From the NCBI RefSeq assembly GCF_003967535.1, contig NZ_BIFR01000001.1, forward strand, positions 1,921,001-1,985,000: a DNA stretch of 64,000 nucleotides, in the 5' to 3' direction. Origin of the DNA: Tengunoibacter tsumagoiensis (GTDB taxonomy: Bacteria > Chloroflexota > Ktedonobacteria > Ktedonobacterales > Ktedonobacteraceae). The notes under the pieces are model-generated. The model was given only the letters and a program-made list of their open reading frames with translations, was not told where the DNA came from and ran no database searches. Both the position numbers and the translations under genes were made by a program. Positions within the stretch are counted from its first letter, which is position 1; every line of letters starts with the position of its first letter. Positions 8,982-17,522 of the stretch are shown piece after piece.

Positions 8982-9005
8982 TCAGGGCAGGATGATCTGC
9001 CCTGA
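8982..9005 (+). terminator. Hairpin after tRNA-Ser
   Basis: A perfect 9-bp stem, TCAGGGCAG with CTGCCCTGA, around a 6-nt loop begins two bases after the tRNA and probably ends its transcript. The T tract is weak. The remaining ~230 bp before the next gene shows no supported feature. Confidence 0.6.
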
Positions 9006-9237
9006 ACTTGTCTTTACCGCATTATTTTTGACCCTCTTGGGTGCCAGAGGAGACCCTGTATCACCCACTTCTAGCAGTGGTTCTCAAGTGCGAGATGTTT
9101 TGCGCTCATCTACACGGGATGCACTGGCATATGTATTGCGAAAAGTCGTAAGTGACTCTTGCGCAGGTATATGTATCCACAACGTAGAGGCCATATACTA
9201 TGCAGGGAGCCGTTTTCTGGACGGACGGTGAAGTATT

Positions 9238-10698
9238 GTGTCGCTGATTGGGACATTAGATCAATTCAGTTTATCGAATGTGTTACAGCGAATTGAGGCA
9301 CATCAAAAGACAGGTCTGCTTGTTGTCAGACAAGGGGCTCAATGGGTCGAATTTTATCTTCGTGATGGTCGGCTCCTGTGTATTGGCCCGGTTCGAACAA
9401 GTGCCACCCTTGGTGAGCGCTTAATGCATGATGGTGTGATCTCACCTACGGTGTTTCAGGAAACGCTTCTGGTTATTGGTAATGCCGATCTCAGCGAGAC
9501 GCGCTTCGCTCTGACTCTGATGGAGTTAGGTTATGTGAGCCGCGATGAACTCCGCAACTGGGCGATCAGTAAAGCTGTTGATGTGTTGCAAGCTCTGTTG
9601 CCCTGGTCAAGCGGGGATATTTATTTTGATGAGGGGCTGCCAGCTCCGACGGATCGTTTATTAGCCTCCATGGAAGTCTCTGTGCTCATTGCCTCGGCTG
9701 AACAGCTCATGGCCCAGCTAAAGATGCAAGCAGAAATAGCACGCCCTATCCCTCCAACATCCCCTCTTCCTGCACCTGCTACGTATAGCACATTGACGTC
9801 TCAGATTATTCAAGAGCCACCCATAACGCCACAGCCTGTGAAGCCCGCCACCCATGTGTCACGCGTTCCTACGCTGATGGGGGCCTCGCAATTTTTGGAT
9901 GAGTCGGCCTTCGTTCCTCCCATTATGGCAACTTCTCTGCCTACGACCGAGCCTATTTATGAGTCTTTGTTGAATGATGAGCCATTTATCACCCCCTTTG
10001 AGGAACAGAGTGGGGAGAGCGGTTTTCCCTCTTTTCTTGGCGGTGAGAGTGGTCTGGGTACCGGGCCTTCAGCCCCTTCATTGCAGCCAATGCCTGTGAT
10101 GAATCCTGTGCCCCCCCGGCGGATCGATACTTCGTTTATGCGCCCGGATATGGTCTTGATCCCCATTGATCTCTCGGCATTCCGAGAGCAGAATCCGCAG
10201 ATCCAGGTTACCCCTGATCAATGGCGGATTTTAACGCGCGTCGATGGAAAGACAACGTTACAGATGGCCTGTCAGGAGCTTTCTATGCTCCCGGAATTAG
10301 TCTGTCAGGTGGCAGGGGAATTAATGGCTGAAGGTCTGATTTATGTATCGTTGCCGGATCAGTTGCCAATGAATGAGCCGACCCCTCTCGTGCGTGATGT
10401 TTCAGGCCTGGGCTTAAGCGCGAACTATGTGGCACCTGGCTATGCTGCTGCCGCTGCGTCTCCATGGTCCGCATCTGTCCCACCGTTGCCAGCGCCAGAT
10501 GCTGCCCCTCAATTTCCTTCATCGCTGCCCTTTGAGACGCAATCTCAATGGGGGAATGGCGGAAATGGTGCTACCTTTATTCCGGGTCGTGGCTGGATTA
10601 CCACTCCTCAACCAATGCAACCTCTTCCAAGCGGTCCCTTAGCTCCACAAAATGGTATATATGCTCCTATGGGAGGCAATGGGAATAACGGGTATTAA
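9238..10698 (+). CDS. DUF4388 (PATAN-type) protein
   Basis: The 486-residue protein opens with a DUF4388 domain (about residues 1-150). Its hallmark SLIGTLDQFSLSNVLQRIE and KTGLLVVRQGAQWVEFYLRDG segments are typical of this family, which is found in two-component and gliding or Ras-like signalling proteins. A Pro/Thr-rich low-complexity linker follows (about 165-300). A helical winged-helix-like segment comes next (about 310-375, DQWRILTRVDGKTTLQMACQ), and the tail is rich in Pro and Gly. The start codon is GTG at 9238, supported by the conserved N-terminus with a weak GGTGA upstream. An NtrC-type ATPase gene begins 54 bp downstream, so both are likely one operon and may work together. No enzymatic motif is present. 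Confidence 0.88.
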   Translation: MSLIGTLDQFSLSNVLQRIEAHQKTGLLVVRQGAQWVEFYLRDGRLLCIGPVRTSATLGERLMHDGVISPTVFQETLLVIGNADLSETRFALTLMELGYVSRDELRNWAISKAVDVLQALLPWSSGDIYFDEGLPAPTDRLLASMEVSVLIASAEQLMAQLKMQAEIARPIPPTSPLPAPATYSTLTSQIIQEPPITPQPVKPATHVSRVPTLMGASQFLDESAFVPPIMATSLPTTEPIYESLLNDEPFITPFEEQSGESGFPSFLGGESGLGTGPSAPSLQPMPVMNPVPPRRIDTSFMRPDMVLIPIDLSAFREQNPQIQVTPDQWRILTRVDGKTTLQMACQELSMLPELVCQVAGELMAEGLIYVSLPDQLPMNEPTPLVRDVSGLGLSANYVAPGYAAAAASPWSASVPPLPAPDAAPQFPSSLPFETQSQWGNGGNGATFIPGRGWITTPQPMQPLPSGPLAPQNGIYAPMGGNGNNGY

Positions 10699-10752
10699 GA
10701 GAGCTTGAACGAAAGCGTTGTCTATTTCTGTGAGGGGTGAGGAAGCCGGGGT

Positions 10753-11781
10753 ATGTGGACAAAACCGCTATCAACGCTCCATCTGTATGAGGATGAAGCT
10801 GCACGAAGAGCATTTCTTCAACAGGTGATGATTGGGAAGAGCCCTGCGATTCAAAAGGTCATTGAACTGGTCTGCCAGGTAGCAATCTCTCCCTGGACGC
10901 CAGTGCTGCTATTCGGTGAGAGTGGGACAGGCAAGGAGGTGGTGGCTCATGCCATCCATGAAGCCAGTCTGACCGCGTTGCATGAGTTTGTCCCCATTAA
11001 TTGCGCTGCAATTCCTGAAAGTCTACTGGAGACTGAGCTGTTCGGAGTGGAAGCCGGTGCCTTCACTGATGCTCATGTGAGCCGTGAGGGGTATCTTATG
11101 CGTGCAAATGGAGGAACCTTTTTTCTGGATGAGGTGAGCTCGATGCCCCTGCCGTTGCAACCCAAATTATTGCGCTTTCTGGAGGAGATGACTTTTCGTC
11201 CAGTGGGCGGTGTAGATGAGCATACAGTACATCTGCGGGTGATCTCGGCGACGAATGAGGATCTCGCTGTGGCGGTTAAACAGAATGCTTTTCGACAAGA
11301 TCTTCTCTATCGGCTCAATGTCTTTTCTATCTATCTCCCAGCATTACGCGAAAGAACAGAGGATATTCCACTTCTCATCGATCATTTCTTGCATTTAGCG
11401 CAGACTGATGGGGCTCCTACCATTCAGATAAGTGATGAGGCTATGGAGCTGCTGATGCAGTATAGCTGGCCAGGCAATATTCGTGAGCTACGTCATGCAT
11501 TGGAGCGAGGGCAGATCCTTTGTAATGGTCAGGTGCTTCGCGCGCGCGATCTTCCCGACGAGATTCGCCAATTGTCCGTAGCTGATAGCCAGCGTCTCAA
11601 TGAATTTCCGCAGCAGTTGCGGCTCCCGCCAGAAGGAATCAACCTGCCTGCGTTTATTCAAGAGATTGAACGCAGGCTGATCGCACAGGCTTTAAAAGAG
11701 TGTCATGGTAATCAGGTACGTGCTGCAGCAAGGTTGGGGCTTTCGCGAGACCAACTGCGCTATCGGCTCTCAATGTATTGA
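10753..11781 (+). CDS. NtrC-type AAA+ regulator with altered GAFTGA loop
   Basis: This 342-residue protein is a sigma-54-activator-type AAA+ ATPase without an N-terminal receiver or GAF domain. Walker A is GESGTGKE (55-62), Walker B GGTFFLDE, the arginine-rich sensor follows (FRQDLLYRLNV), and sensor 2 is WPGNIRELRH. A Fis-type helix-turn-helix closes the protein (HGNQVRAAARLGLSRDQLRYRL). The loop that contacts sigma-54 is normally GAFTGA; here it is GAFTDA (102-107), with Asp at 106. That glycine is rarely replaced in true sigma-54 activators, so this protein may act on sigma-70-type promoters or another target. It probably shares an operon with the preceding DUF4388 gene. Confidence 0.92.
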   Translation: MWTKPLSTLHLYEDEAARRAFLQQVMIGKSPAIQKVIELVCQVAISPWTPVLLFGESGTGKEVVAHAIHEASLTALHEFVPINCAAIPESLLETELFGVEAGAFTDAHVSREGYLMRANGGTFFLDEVSSMPLPLQPKLLRFLEEMTFRPVGGVDEHTVHLRVISATNEDLAVAVKQNAFRQDLLYRLNVFSIYLPALRERTEDIPLLIDHFLHLAQTDGAPTIQISDEAMELLMQYSWPGNIRELRHALERGQILCNGQVLRARDLPDEIRQLSVADSQRLNEFPQQLRLPPEGINLPAFIQEIERRLIAQALKECHGNQVRAAARLGLSRDQLRYRLSMY

Positions 11782-11822
11782 TCGGATTTCAGGTTAGACC
11801 AGCATGAGCGCCGTAAATGTGC

Positions 11823-13058
11823 TCACCCATGTGCCAGAACGGATGCGACCTCAGGCCAGGTAAGCATCAGCGCACGTACGCGAGAACCAGCGGGGAGCGC
11901 TCCGCTATTTTCTGGAATGACCAGCAAGGCATTGGCATTGCGGAGAGAGGTCAGGATATGAGAGCCCTGTGCTCCAGTGACTTGAGCGACCAGCTGACCA
12001 TCCTGCCAATCTACATGTGCGCGCACAAAGTGGCGGCGTGAGGCAGTCTCCGTAAAGCTGTCCTGTAAGATGACTTCAACCTGTGGCTTATAAAGGCGCG
12101 TGTGGCCTTGCAATTTGCGAATGACAGGGCCACCGAAAAGTTCAAACGTGACTGCCGTTGAGACTGGATTTCCAGGCAATCCAAGGAGTGGAACCTGACC
12201 AATATGCCCAAAGGCAACTGGTTTGCCGGGCCGCATATTGATGCGCCAGAAGTTTATCTCTCCCTGCTCTTCCATCATCTGTTTGACGAGATCAAACTCT
12301 CCCACAGAGACGCCGCCAGAGGTAAGGATGAGATCATAGCGGGCAGCTTCCAGCAATTTTGCGCGGAGGCTCTCCTTTGTATCGAGCGCCACACCGATAC
12401 GAAATGGGATTGCTCCTGCTCGGCGGACAGCGGCCTCCAGCAGATAACTATTGCTATTGCGGATCTTGCCGGGTTGTAAGGGTTGATCGATCTCAATCAG
12501 TTCGTCACCAGTGCCTAAAATCGCAACGCGAGCGCGGCGGATGACTGGAACCTTTGCCCAACCCAGGGCCGCCAGAATACCAATCTCCCAGGGACCAATC
12601 TCTGTGCCTTGAGAGAGAATCAACTGGCCGCGCTGCATATCCTCACCAGCGGGGCGAATATTATTGCCGGGAGCGGATTCCCGAAGCAAGGTAACATGCT
12701 GGTCATCAATCAGACGTGTGAGCTCTACCTGGAGGACAGTATCGGCTCCGGGTGGGATAGGGGCACCTGTCATAATGCGCATTGTCGTGCCGGGCTGAAT
12801 AGTTTTTGTGGAGACAGAACCAGCGGGCACCTCGCCGATAATGCGTAGGGGAGAGGATTGCCCATCCTGTATCTGAACATCGGAGCTGCGTAGCGCAAAG
12901 CCATCCATAGCGGAATTGGCGAAAGGGGGCATCTCTTCTTGCGCAATCACATCGGTAGCAAGCAGGAGACCCTGTGCTTCAGAGAGAGAGACCTGTACTG
13001 TGGGGAGTGCAGTAATCTTAGCCAGCATCTGGCTAAGGGCATCTTCGACACTAAGCAT
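11823..13058 (-). CDS. moeA: Molybdopterin molybdenumtransferase MoeA
   Basis: MoeA inserts molybdate into adenylylated molybdopterin in the last step of molybdenum cofactor synthesis. The 411-residue length is typical. Family features in order are MPPFANSAMDGFA near residue 45, TIQPGTTMRIMTGAPIPPGAD, ILGTGDELIE with LTSGGVSVGEFD (the MoCF-binding core), and GLPGNPVSTAVTFELF. The C-terminal beta-barrel domain (domain IV) is complete. The protein is cytoplasmic. The gene faces the NtrC-type regulator convergently, with 41 bp between their stops. No other moa/moe gene lies in this window, so the rest of the pathway is elsewhere. Confidence 0.95.
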   Translation of the reverse strand: MLSVEDALSQMLAKITALPTVQVSLSEAQGLLLATDVIAQEEMPPFANSAMDGFALRSSDVQIQDGQSSPLRIIGEVPAGSVSTKTIQPGTTMRIMTGAPIPPGADTVLQVELTRLIDDQHVTLLRESAPGNNIRPAGEDMQRGQLILSQGTEIGPWEIGILAALGWAKVPVIRRARVAILGTGDELIEIDQPLQPGKIRNSNSYLLEAAVRRAGAIPFRIGVALDTKESLRAKLLEAARYDLILTSGGVSVGEFDLVKQMMEEQGEINFWRINMRPGKPVAFGHIGQVPLLGLPGNPVSTAVTFELFGGPVIRKLQGHTRLYKPQVEVILQDSFTETASRRHFVRAHVDWQDGQLVAQVTGAQGSHILTSLRNANALLVIPENSGALPAGSRVRALMLTWPEVASVLAHG

Positions 13059-13096
13059 AGTTTGTTTGCCTCAAATAGAGAAATGACGTTAATAAC

Positions 13097-13141
13097 AGAG
13101 AAGCCTGACATCTCAAAATAAAAGTGATGTCAGGCTTCTCT
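13097..13141 (-). terminator. Strong hairpin between tRNA-Glu and moeA
   Basis: A perfect 16-bp stem (AGAGAAGCCTGACATC at 13097-13112 and its complement at 13126-13141) with a 13-nt AT-rich loop sits just 3' of the minus-strand tRNA-Glu. It probably ends the tRNA transcript before moeA. The T tract is poor. Confidence 0.6.
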
Positions 13142-13151
13142 GCAAAAATAA

Positions 13152-13225
13152 TACCTCGTACGGGATTCGAACCCGTGATCTCCGCCTTGAAAGGGCGGCG
13201 TCCAAGGCCACTAGACGAACGAGGC
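13152..13225 (-). tRNA. tRNA-Glu (UUC anticodon)
   Basis: Read on the minus strand, acceptor stem GCCTCGT pairs with ACGAGGT. The anticodon arm is CCGCC-CTTTCAA-GGCGG with anticodon TTC, the D-arm is CGTCTAGTGGCCTTGGAC, and the T-arm is GGGTTCGAATCCC. No CCA is encoded. Confidence 0.97.
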
Positions 13226-13327
13226 ATCGCGTTTTCGGCTTTAAGCTTCAACGGTTAGGATTGTACCTTATTCAGCTCTCTTTGTCAAGCATAATCTGGA
13301 CGTGTTTTTCCGTGGTATTGAATGTGC

Positions 13328-13750
13328 TTATTCAGTAGCCAGATACGAACCGAGGATCGTTGTCAGCTCTAGCTTATTGCCAAAGGGATCGAGTGTGAAG
13401 AAGCGAGGCCGATTAAAGATAGGTCCGGCTTCGTTGATCTCATAGCCAGCCGCAGCCAGAGCCTGCCGATAGGTTTCGAGATCCGGGACTTCGAAGCAGA
13501 TATGGCGCGACTCCTCAGGATTGGCGGGATGATTGGGATCAGGAATAAAGTGGAGCTCCATCTCTCCATCGCCAACCGCAAACCAGACCAGGCCGCGATC
13601 TGTCAGACTCTGTGGGACAGGCTTTTCGACAAACCCCAGGACGCGGCCATAGAAAGCACGCACCTGTTCCTGACCATCAGTTGGAATGGGAAGAGAGACA
13701 TGTTGTAAGCGGGGAAGCGTTAAGCCACGCTGCTGGTGAAGAGAAGACAT
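13328..13750 (-). CDS. VOC family (glyoxalase-like) protein
   Basis: A 140-residue protein of the vicinal oxygen chelate superfamily, made of two beta-alpha-beta-beta-beta modules. Metal ligands visible are His in LQHVSLPI, Glu in MELHF, His in SRHICFEV and Glu in FGNKLELTT near the C-terminus. Other members are glyoxalase I, extradiol dioxygenases and fosfomycin-resistance proteins; the substrate here is unknown. The start ATG at 13750 fits the family's N-terminal beta strand. It is a single gene between tRNA-Glu and the dispersed palindromic element, with no partner gene. Confidence 0.88.
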   Translation of the reverse strand: MSSLHQQRGLTLPRLQHVSLPIPTDGQEQVRAFYGRVLGFVEKPVPQSLTDRGLVWFAVGDGEMELHFIPDPNHPANPEESRHICFEVPDLETYRQALAAAGYEINEAGPIFNRPRFFTLDPFGNKLELTTILGSYLATE

Positions 13751-13900
13751 TGTTCAAGCAACCTTCCATGTTTATCATATAGTCTATATCGGAAATAGGA
13801 AAAGTATAGCTCTAGTGTACCACACCATTCGGGAGTGCTCTGGTGCTGGGAGGCTGGGCTTTCCCATTCTGTGTTGGTCCTCTGACGGTCACAGAGGCCC

Positions 13901-14115
13901 TCGCATCGGGAAGAGCGCGAACAAGAGGAAAATAATGCATCAGGTTATTTCTCGGGCGCGACTGCGGTCTGGCCCCTGTCATCAGCCTCAATGAATTGAT
14001 CTGTGACCCCTTCTCAATTCATTGTCCCCCCAGACAGGGGCCACAGTCGCGCCCGCTGAGCGTCCCTAGCCGCCTTCCTCTCCTTTCCTGGCTTCTGGCC
14101 TCTTCTGTGAGAATT
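13901..14115 (+). repeat. Dispersed palindromic element, copy A
   Basis: About 215 bp that recurs, inverted, at the right edge of the window (63785-64000). The core contains GGGCGCGACTGCGGTCTGG and CCCCTGTC. These are mirrored by GACAGGGGCC and ACAGTCGCGCCC. A smaller inner inverted repeat is made from CAATGAATTGATC and TCTCAATTCATTG. Outer flanks (TCGCATCGGGAAGAGC on one side, GGCCTCTTCTG on the other) are also shared. No coding capacity is evident. It fills most of the 471-bp gap between 13750 and 14222. Confidence 0.85.
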
Positions 14116-14221
14116 GGAAAGCCCTGGCTGGGAGGTTCGATTGTAGGCAGTCGTAAGTCATTATGCTACAATAAGCATACATTTTGAGACACTTTACACA
14201 TAGAGAGGTTATCCATCAGCG

Positions 14222-15235
14222 ATGGCGAAGACAAAACAGCATACGACCTCGGCGGCTCAGCGGCGCGAACTGGAGCGGCGGCAGAGGCAACGCTCACAAA
14301 ATACTGTCAACGGACGTGCTCCACGTGGTAGTGGAAAGCGTGGCAAGAAAAAATCTGGTGTCAATCCCTGGATATTTATCGGGAGCCTGGTTGTGTTAGT
14401 GGCGGCTGTGATTGGTTTATTCGTGTTTCTTGCGAGTCGCAACCAGACGACAGCAGTTCCGGTTAAGCCAGCAGTCTTCAATGAATTACAGCATGTCTCC
14501 CCTGACCTGCTTGCACAGGTAGGGATTGGAAGCGTCCAGACTGGCAGCAATGGTCTGATGAAAGCAGCCAATGGTCATCCGCCTATTTTGCAGGGGCCCA
14601 ATGGCAAGCCTGAGGTCTTTTACATGGGAGGCGAGTTCTGCCCCTATTGCGGGGCTCAGCGCTGGTCTATGATTATCGCCTTAAGTCGATTTGGCTCTTT
14701 TGACAAGCCCCTGGATGCGATCATTTCGAGCGAAGCGAGTATTCCCACCTATACATTCCATGGTGGCTCCTACCACAGTCAATATCTTGATTTTGTGCCG
14801 GTTGAGGTCAGTGGTCAACAGCATGAGACACTGGAGCAGCTAAGCAGCGATCAGCAGAAGCTGATTCAGACATACGATGCCCCCCCTTATGTCGCTGCCC
14901 AGAGTGCGAATACCTTCCCATTTATCAGTATTGGCAATCAGTATGTGGCGACAGGCTCTTTCTATGCGCCCGATGTCCTGATTGGCAACGATCATCAGAC
15001 CATTGTCAACGAGATGAAGAAGTCTGATACACCCATCTCACAGGGAATGTTGGGCTCAGCCAATTATCTGACCGCTTCCATCTGTAAGATGACGGGGAAC
15101 CAGCCCGGTGAGGTCTGTAATAGCGATCTGATTAAGGGCATACAACAGAAATTGCCCAACGCAACCGCATCGACAGGTTCTTCGCAACTGGCGGCCAGCT
15201 TTGAGCCAGTTGCAGCCTTCCGCCGCCAGGATTAA
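14222..15235 (+). CDS. DUF929 thioredoxin-like membrane-anchored protein
   Basis: A 337-residue protein with a strongly basic N-terminus (about 1-45, many Arg/Lys/Gln), one membrane helix (about 50-70, WIFIGSLVVLVAAVIGLFVFL) and a large extracytoplasmic domain. The domain matches DUF929, a thioredoxin-like family: GGEFCPYCGAQRW carries a CxxC pair at Cys140 and Cys143, and FPFISIGNQYVATG follows later. Cys residues near the C-terminus (SICKMTG, GEVCNSDL) may form a structural disulfide. A role in extracytoplasmic thiol-disulfide exchange is likely from the motif but not proven. The start ATG at 14222 is weakly supported, with AGAGG about 13 nt upstream. Confidence 0.88.
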   Translation: MAKTKQHTTSAAQRRELERRQRQRSQNTVNGRAPRGSGKRGKKKSGVNPWIFIGSLVVLVAAVIGLFVFLASRNQTTAVPVKPAVFNELQHVSPDLLAQVGIGSVQTGSNGLMKAANGHPPILQGPNGKPEVFYMGGEFCPYCGAQRWSMIIALSRFGSFDKPLDAIISSEASIPTYTFHGGSYHSQYLDFVPVEVSGQQHETLEQLSSDQQKLIQTYDAPPYVAAQSANTFPFISIGNQYVATGSFYAPDVLIGNDHQTIVNEMKKSDTPISQGMLGSANYLTASICKMTGNQPGEVCNSDLIKGIQQKLPNATASTGSSQLAASFEPVAAFRRQD

Positions 15236-15692
15236 AGGGTCGGCAGACCGCGTCATAACGCTTGCTTCAGGAAGGGCTGTTTACAGGCCCGACGGTGGGT
15301 ATGGGAGCGCGGACTGGGCAGGAGGTGAGGGGTGCTAAAAGACGGGGACCCCCTCTTCTTACCGGTTACGAGATTGCGAGATAGTAGAGTTGCAACCACG
15401 CGGTTCACGCTGGTACAATAAAAGACAATCCATTTGTTCGGCTATTGGCATTCGCGAGTACTCAAGTATAAGATGCAGAACGTCGATAGAGAGAAGGATA
15501 TTGACCGCCGTCCATACGAATTTTTTGCGCCGTTGGCTGTTTGCAGCAGGAAGCTGGCTCCAGTTGGGCTGGATCGTGATCAGAGTGGGAGTACGCTTCT
15601 GGCTCTGGCGCGCTCAGTTATGGCTGCATATACACGAGAACACTAATCAGATCCAGAGCAAGCGTTCTCAAAGAGAAAGTTCACAACTATTT

Positions 15693-16403
15693 ATGAAACA
15701 GACCTTGTTGATCATCCGCCATGGGCAGACGACCTGGAATGTAGAGCATCGTCTTCCCGGTCAGGTCCCTGGAGTGGCCCTCAACGAGACCGGAAAAAAG
15801 CAGGCCGAGCGTCTGGCCGAGGCCTTAAAGGTTCTTTCAATCAGTGCGATTATCAGCAGCCCATTAGAGCGAGCCTATGCCACAGCCGAATTTGTGGCCC
15901 AGGGGCGCGAGCTGGAGATCCTGCTTGAGCCCGATCTCATGGATACAAATATTGGGCCCTGGGCAGGAAAGACTATTAGCGAACTGAACAAGCAAGACCC
16001 GGCCTGGTCCGCTTATGTGAGGGACCCAACCGTTGCGCCCGAAGGAGTGGAGACCTTTCCACAGGTTCAGCAACGGGTCGTTGCCGCAGTTGAACGATGG
16101 TGTGCTCGAGAAGGAATTGGAGATCGTCTGGCCTTTGTGGCCCATGCAGATGTTATCAAGCTTTTAGTCGCTCACTATAGTGGTCTACCAATCAATCGAG
16201 CTAGCTCCATTATGATTGATAATGCGTCTGTAAGTATGATCGAACTCACGCAAGAGCATCCCCCGCATGTTGTTTCGATAGGTTGGAATCCGCAACCAGG
16301 CTGGCTAAAGGCTCCTGAAGCGGAGAAAAAAAAGGATGAAGAGCCGGCCCCATCCATTGAACAGAAGGAGGACGCCGAGCAATCGCAGGAAGTTGGCGAA
16401 TGA
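15693..16403 (+). CDS. Histidine phosphatase (phosphoglycerate-mutase-like)
   Basis: The 236-residue protein is a branch-1 histidine phosphatase. The catalytic RHG box is near the N-terminus (LIIRHGQTTWNVEHR), SSPLERAYATAE follows, then an acidic catalytic Glu in VAPEGVETF, and the second His in FVAHADVIK. It dephosphorylates small phosphoesters; the substrate is unknown. The C-terminus is a charged tail (EKKKDEEPAP...) not found in most members. I place the start at ATG 15693. An in-frame TTG at 15501 with AGAAGGA would add 64 residues that contain a hydrophobic, Trp/Arg-rich helix (RRWLFAAGSW onward), so a membrane-anchored form is possible. The rest of the gap from 15236 shows no other feature. 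Confidence 0.88.
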   Translation: MKQTLLIIRHGQTTWNVEHRLPGQVPGVALNETGKKQAERLAEALKVLSISAIISSPLERAYATAEFVAQGRELEILLEPDLMDTNIGPWAGKTISELNKQDPAWSAYVRDPTVAPEGVETFPQVQQRVVAAVERWCAREGIGDRLAFVAHADVIKLLVAHYSGLPINRASSIMIDNASVSMIELTQEHPPHVVSIGWNPQPGWLKAPEAEKKKDEEPAPSIEQKEDAEQSQEVGE

Positions 16404-16497
16404 AGCAAAGTAAGTTAAAAAAGTAGGTTAAAATAGAGATTCCAGATGGCGTTAGAGATCATGTCCAACCTCAGTGCAAAGAGAAGGGAAACAGACC

Positions 16498-17331
16498 ATG
16501 TTTGATCCTCGAGACCCCTACGAACGGTATTATTGGCATTATGAATCCCGACGTCCACTCTCCATGGCCCAGATCATCTCTCTACAGAGTGTGGACCCTG
16601 AGACTGTAGCGTTGATTTGGCTCTTGCTCGAGCATGGTGCCTCTTTGACCGTCGCAGGCCCCACTGATCCTCAGCCTGGCGTTGGCAAGACGACCACCTT
16701 GAATGCGCTTTTACAATTTCTTCCTGAAGGGGCATCGATTGCCTATATGTCTGGAATGTATGAGAACTTTGCCTTTACGCGCCTGCCCGATATCGAACCA
16801 GCCAGGACCTACGCACTGTGTAATGAGGTCAGCGACCATCTGCCAATTTATATGTGGGGCCGGATTGCCCGTCGCTATCTCTCATTGCCGGGACAGGGAT
16901 ATCATGTCGCGACCAGCGTTCATGCGGATACCATTGCCGATGTCCTCTCCATGTACCAGTATGATCTTCGTCTGGGCGTTCATGAGATTCGTCGTCTGGG
17001 CCTGATCATCAATATTGGCCTGGTCGGGAAAAGCCATCCAGCTCGACGGCGCTGGTTTACCAGTCATTTTGTGCAGCCTTTTGAAGATGCGGCCAGGCCA
17101 GAGGCAGTCTTACCAATCGAATTATCGCATTGGAATCAATCTGAAGATAGCTTTGAACACGCTGAGCAGCCAGTCATGGAAGACCTGGCATCGTGGATTG
17201 GCCTGGAATTTACGCAGTTTCAACAGGCATTGAAGCGCCGGGTAGAGTGCCTTCAAGAGCTCTCTCAGGGATCGGGCGCAGATCTTGAAGAGATGTATGA
17301 AGCCATTGCAGAACTGCGTAGCCTGGAATAA
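16498..17331 (+). CDS. Divergent secretion-type (T2SSE/VirB11-like) ATPase
   Basis: A 277-residue protein that keeps only the C-terminal ATPase half of type II/IV secretion ATPases. The P-loop is unusual: GPTDPQPGVGKTTT (54-67) has extra residues before GVGKT compared with GPTGSGKTT. A likely Walker B/Asp region is YALCNEVSD (105-113), and the His box is TSVHADT, with His142. The usual N-terminal domain and tetracysteine motif are missing, and no pilin or secretion gene lies nearby. The start ATG at 16498 has GAGAAGGGA upstream; an in-frame GTG at 16474 is less likely. It could power another membrane process or be a regulatory NTPase. Confidence 0.8.
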   Translation: MFDPRDPYERYYWHYESRRPLSMAQIISLQSVDPETVALIWLLLEHGASLTVAGPTDPQPGVGKTTTLNALLQFLPEGASIAYMSGMYENFAFTRLPDIEPARTYALCNEVSDHLPIYMWGRIARRYLSLPGQGYHVATSVHADTIADVLSMYQYDLRLGVHEIRRLGLIINIGLVGKSHPARRRWFTSHFVQPFEDAARPEAVLPIELSHWNQSEDSFEHAEQPVMEDLASWIGLEFTQFQQALKRRVECLQELSQGSGADLEEMYEAIAELRSLE

Positions 17332-17432
17332 CAGCCTGCAGAGGGCTTTTTCGTCGCAGTAGGCAGCCAGATGGAAATAGATGGAGCGGTGTGCAGTGTT
17401 ATATCGTATAGGACAAGAAAGGAGGACGTCTC

Positions 17433-17492
17433 ATGGTCATACAGAAACAATATGCAAGCGAGGGGCATTGGCCTCGCATCTGTGCTAATTAA
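17433..17492 (+). CDS. Possible 19-codon leader ORF
   Basis: An ATG at 17433 has a strong GGAGG 7 nt upstream and opens a 19-residue frame (MVIQKQYASEGHWPRICAN) ending in TAA, 30 bp before the glycosyltransferase start. A hairpin (GCGAGG at 17458-17463, CCTCGC at 17472-17477) lies within it. It may be a translated leader peptide that affects expression of the downstream gene, but no runs of regulatory codons are visible. Confidence 0.4.
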   Translation: MVIQKQYASEGHWPRICAN

Positions 17493-17522
17493 TATTACAA
17501 AATAATGAGGAGTAGATCTGAC

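Noticed and set aside
8830..9231. 133-codon plus-strand frame
   Set aside because: It runs through the tRNA-Ser gene and shows no domain or ribosome site.
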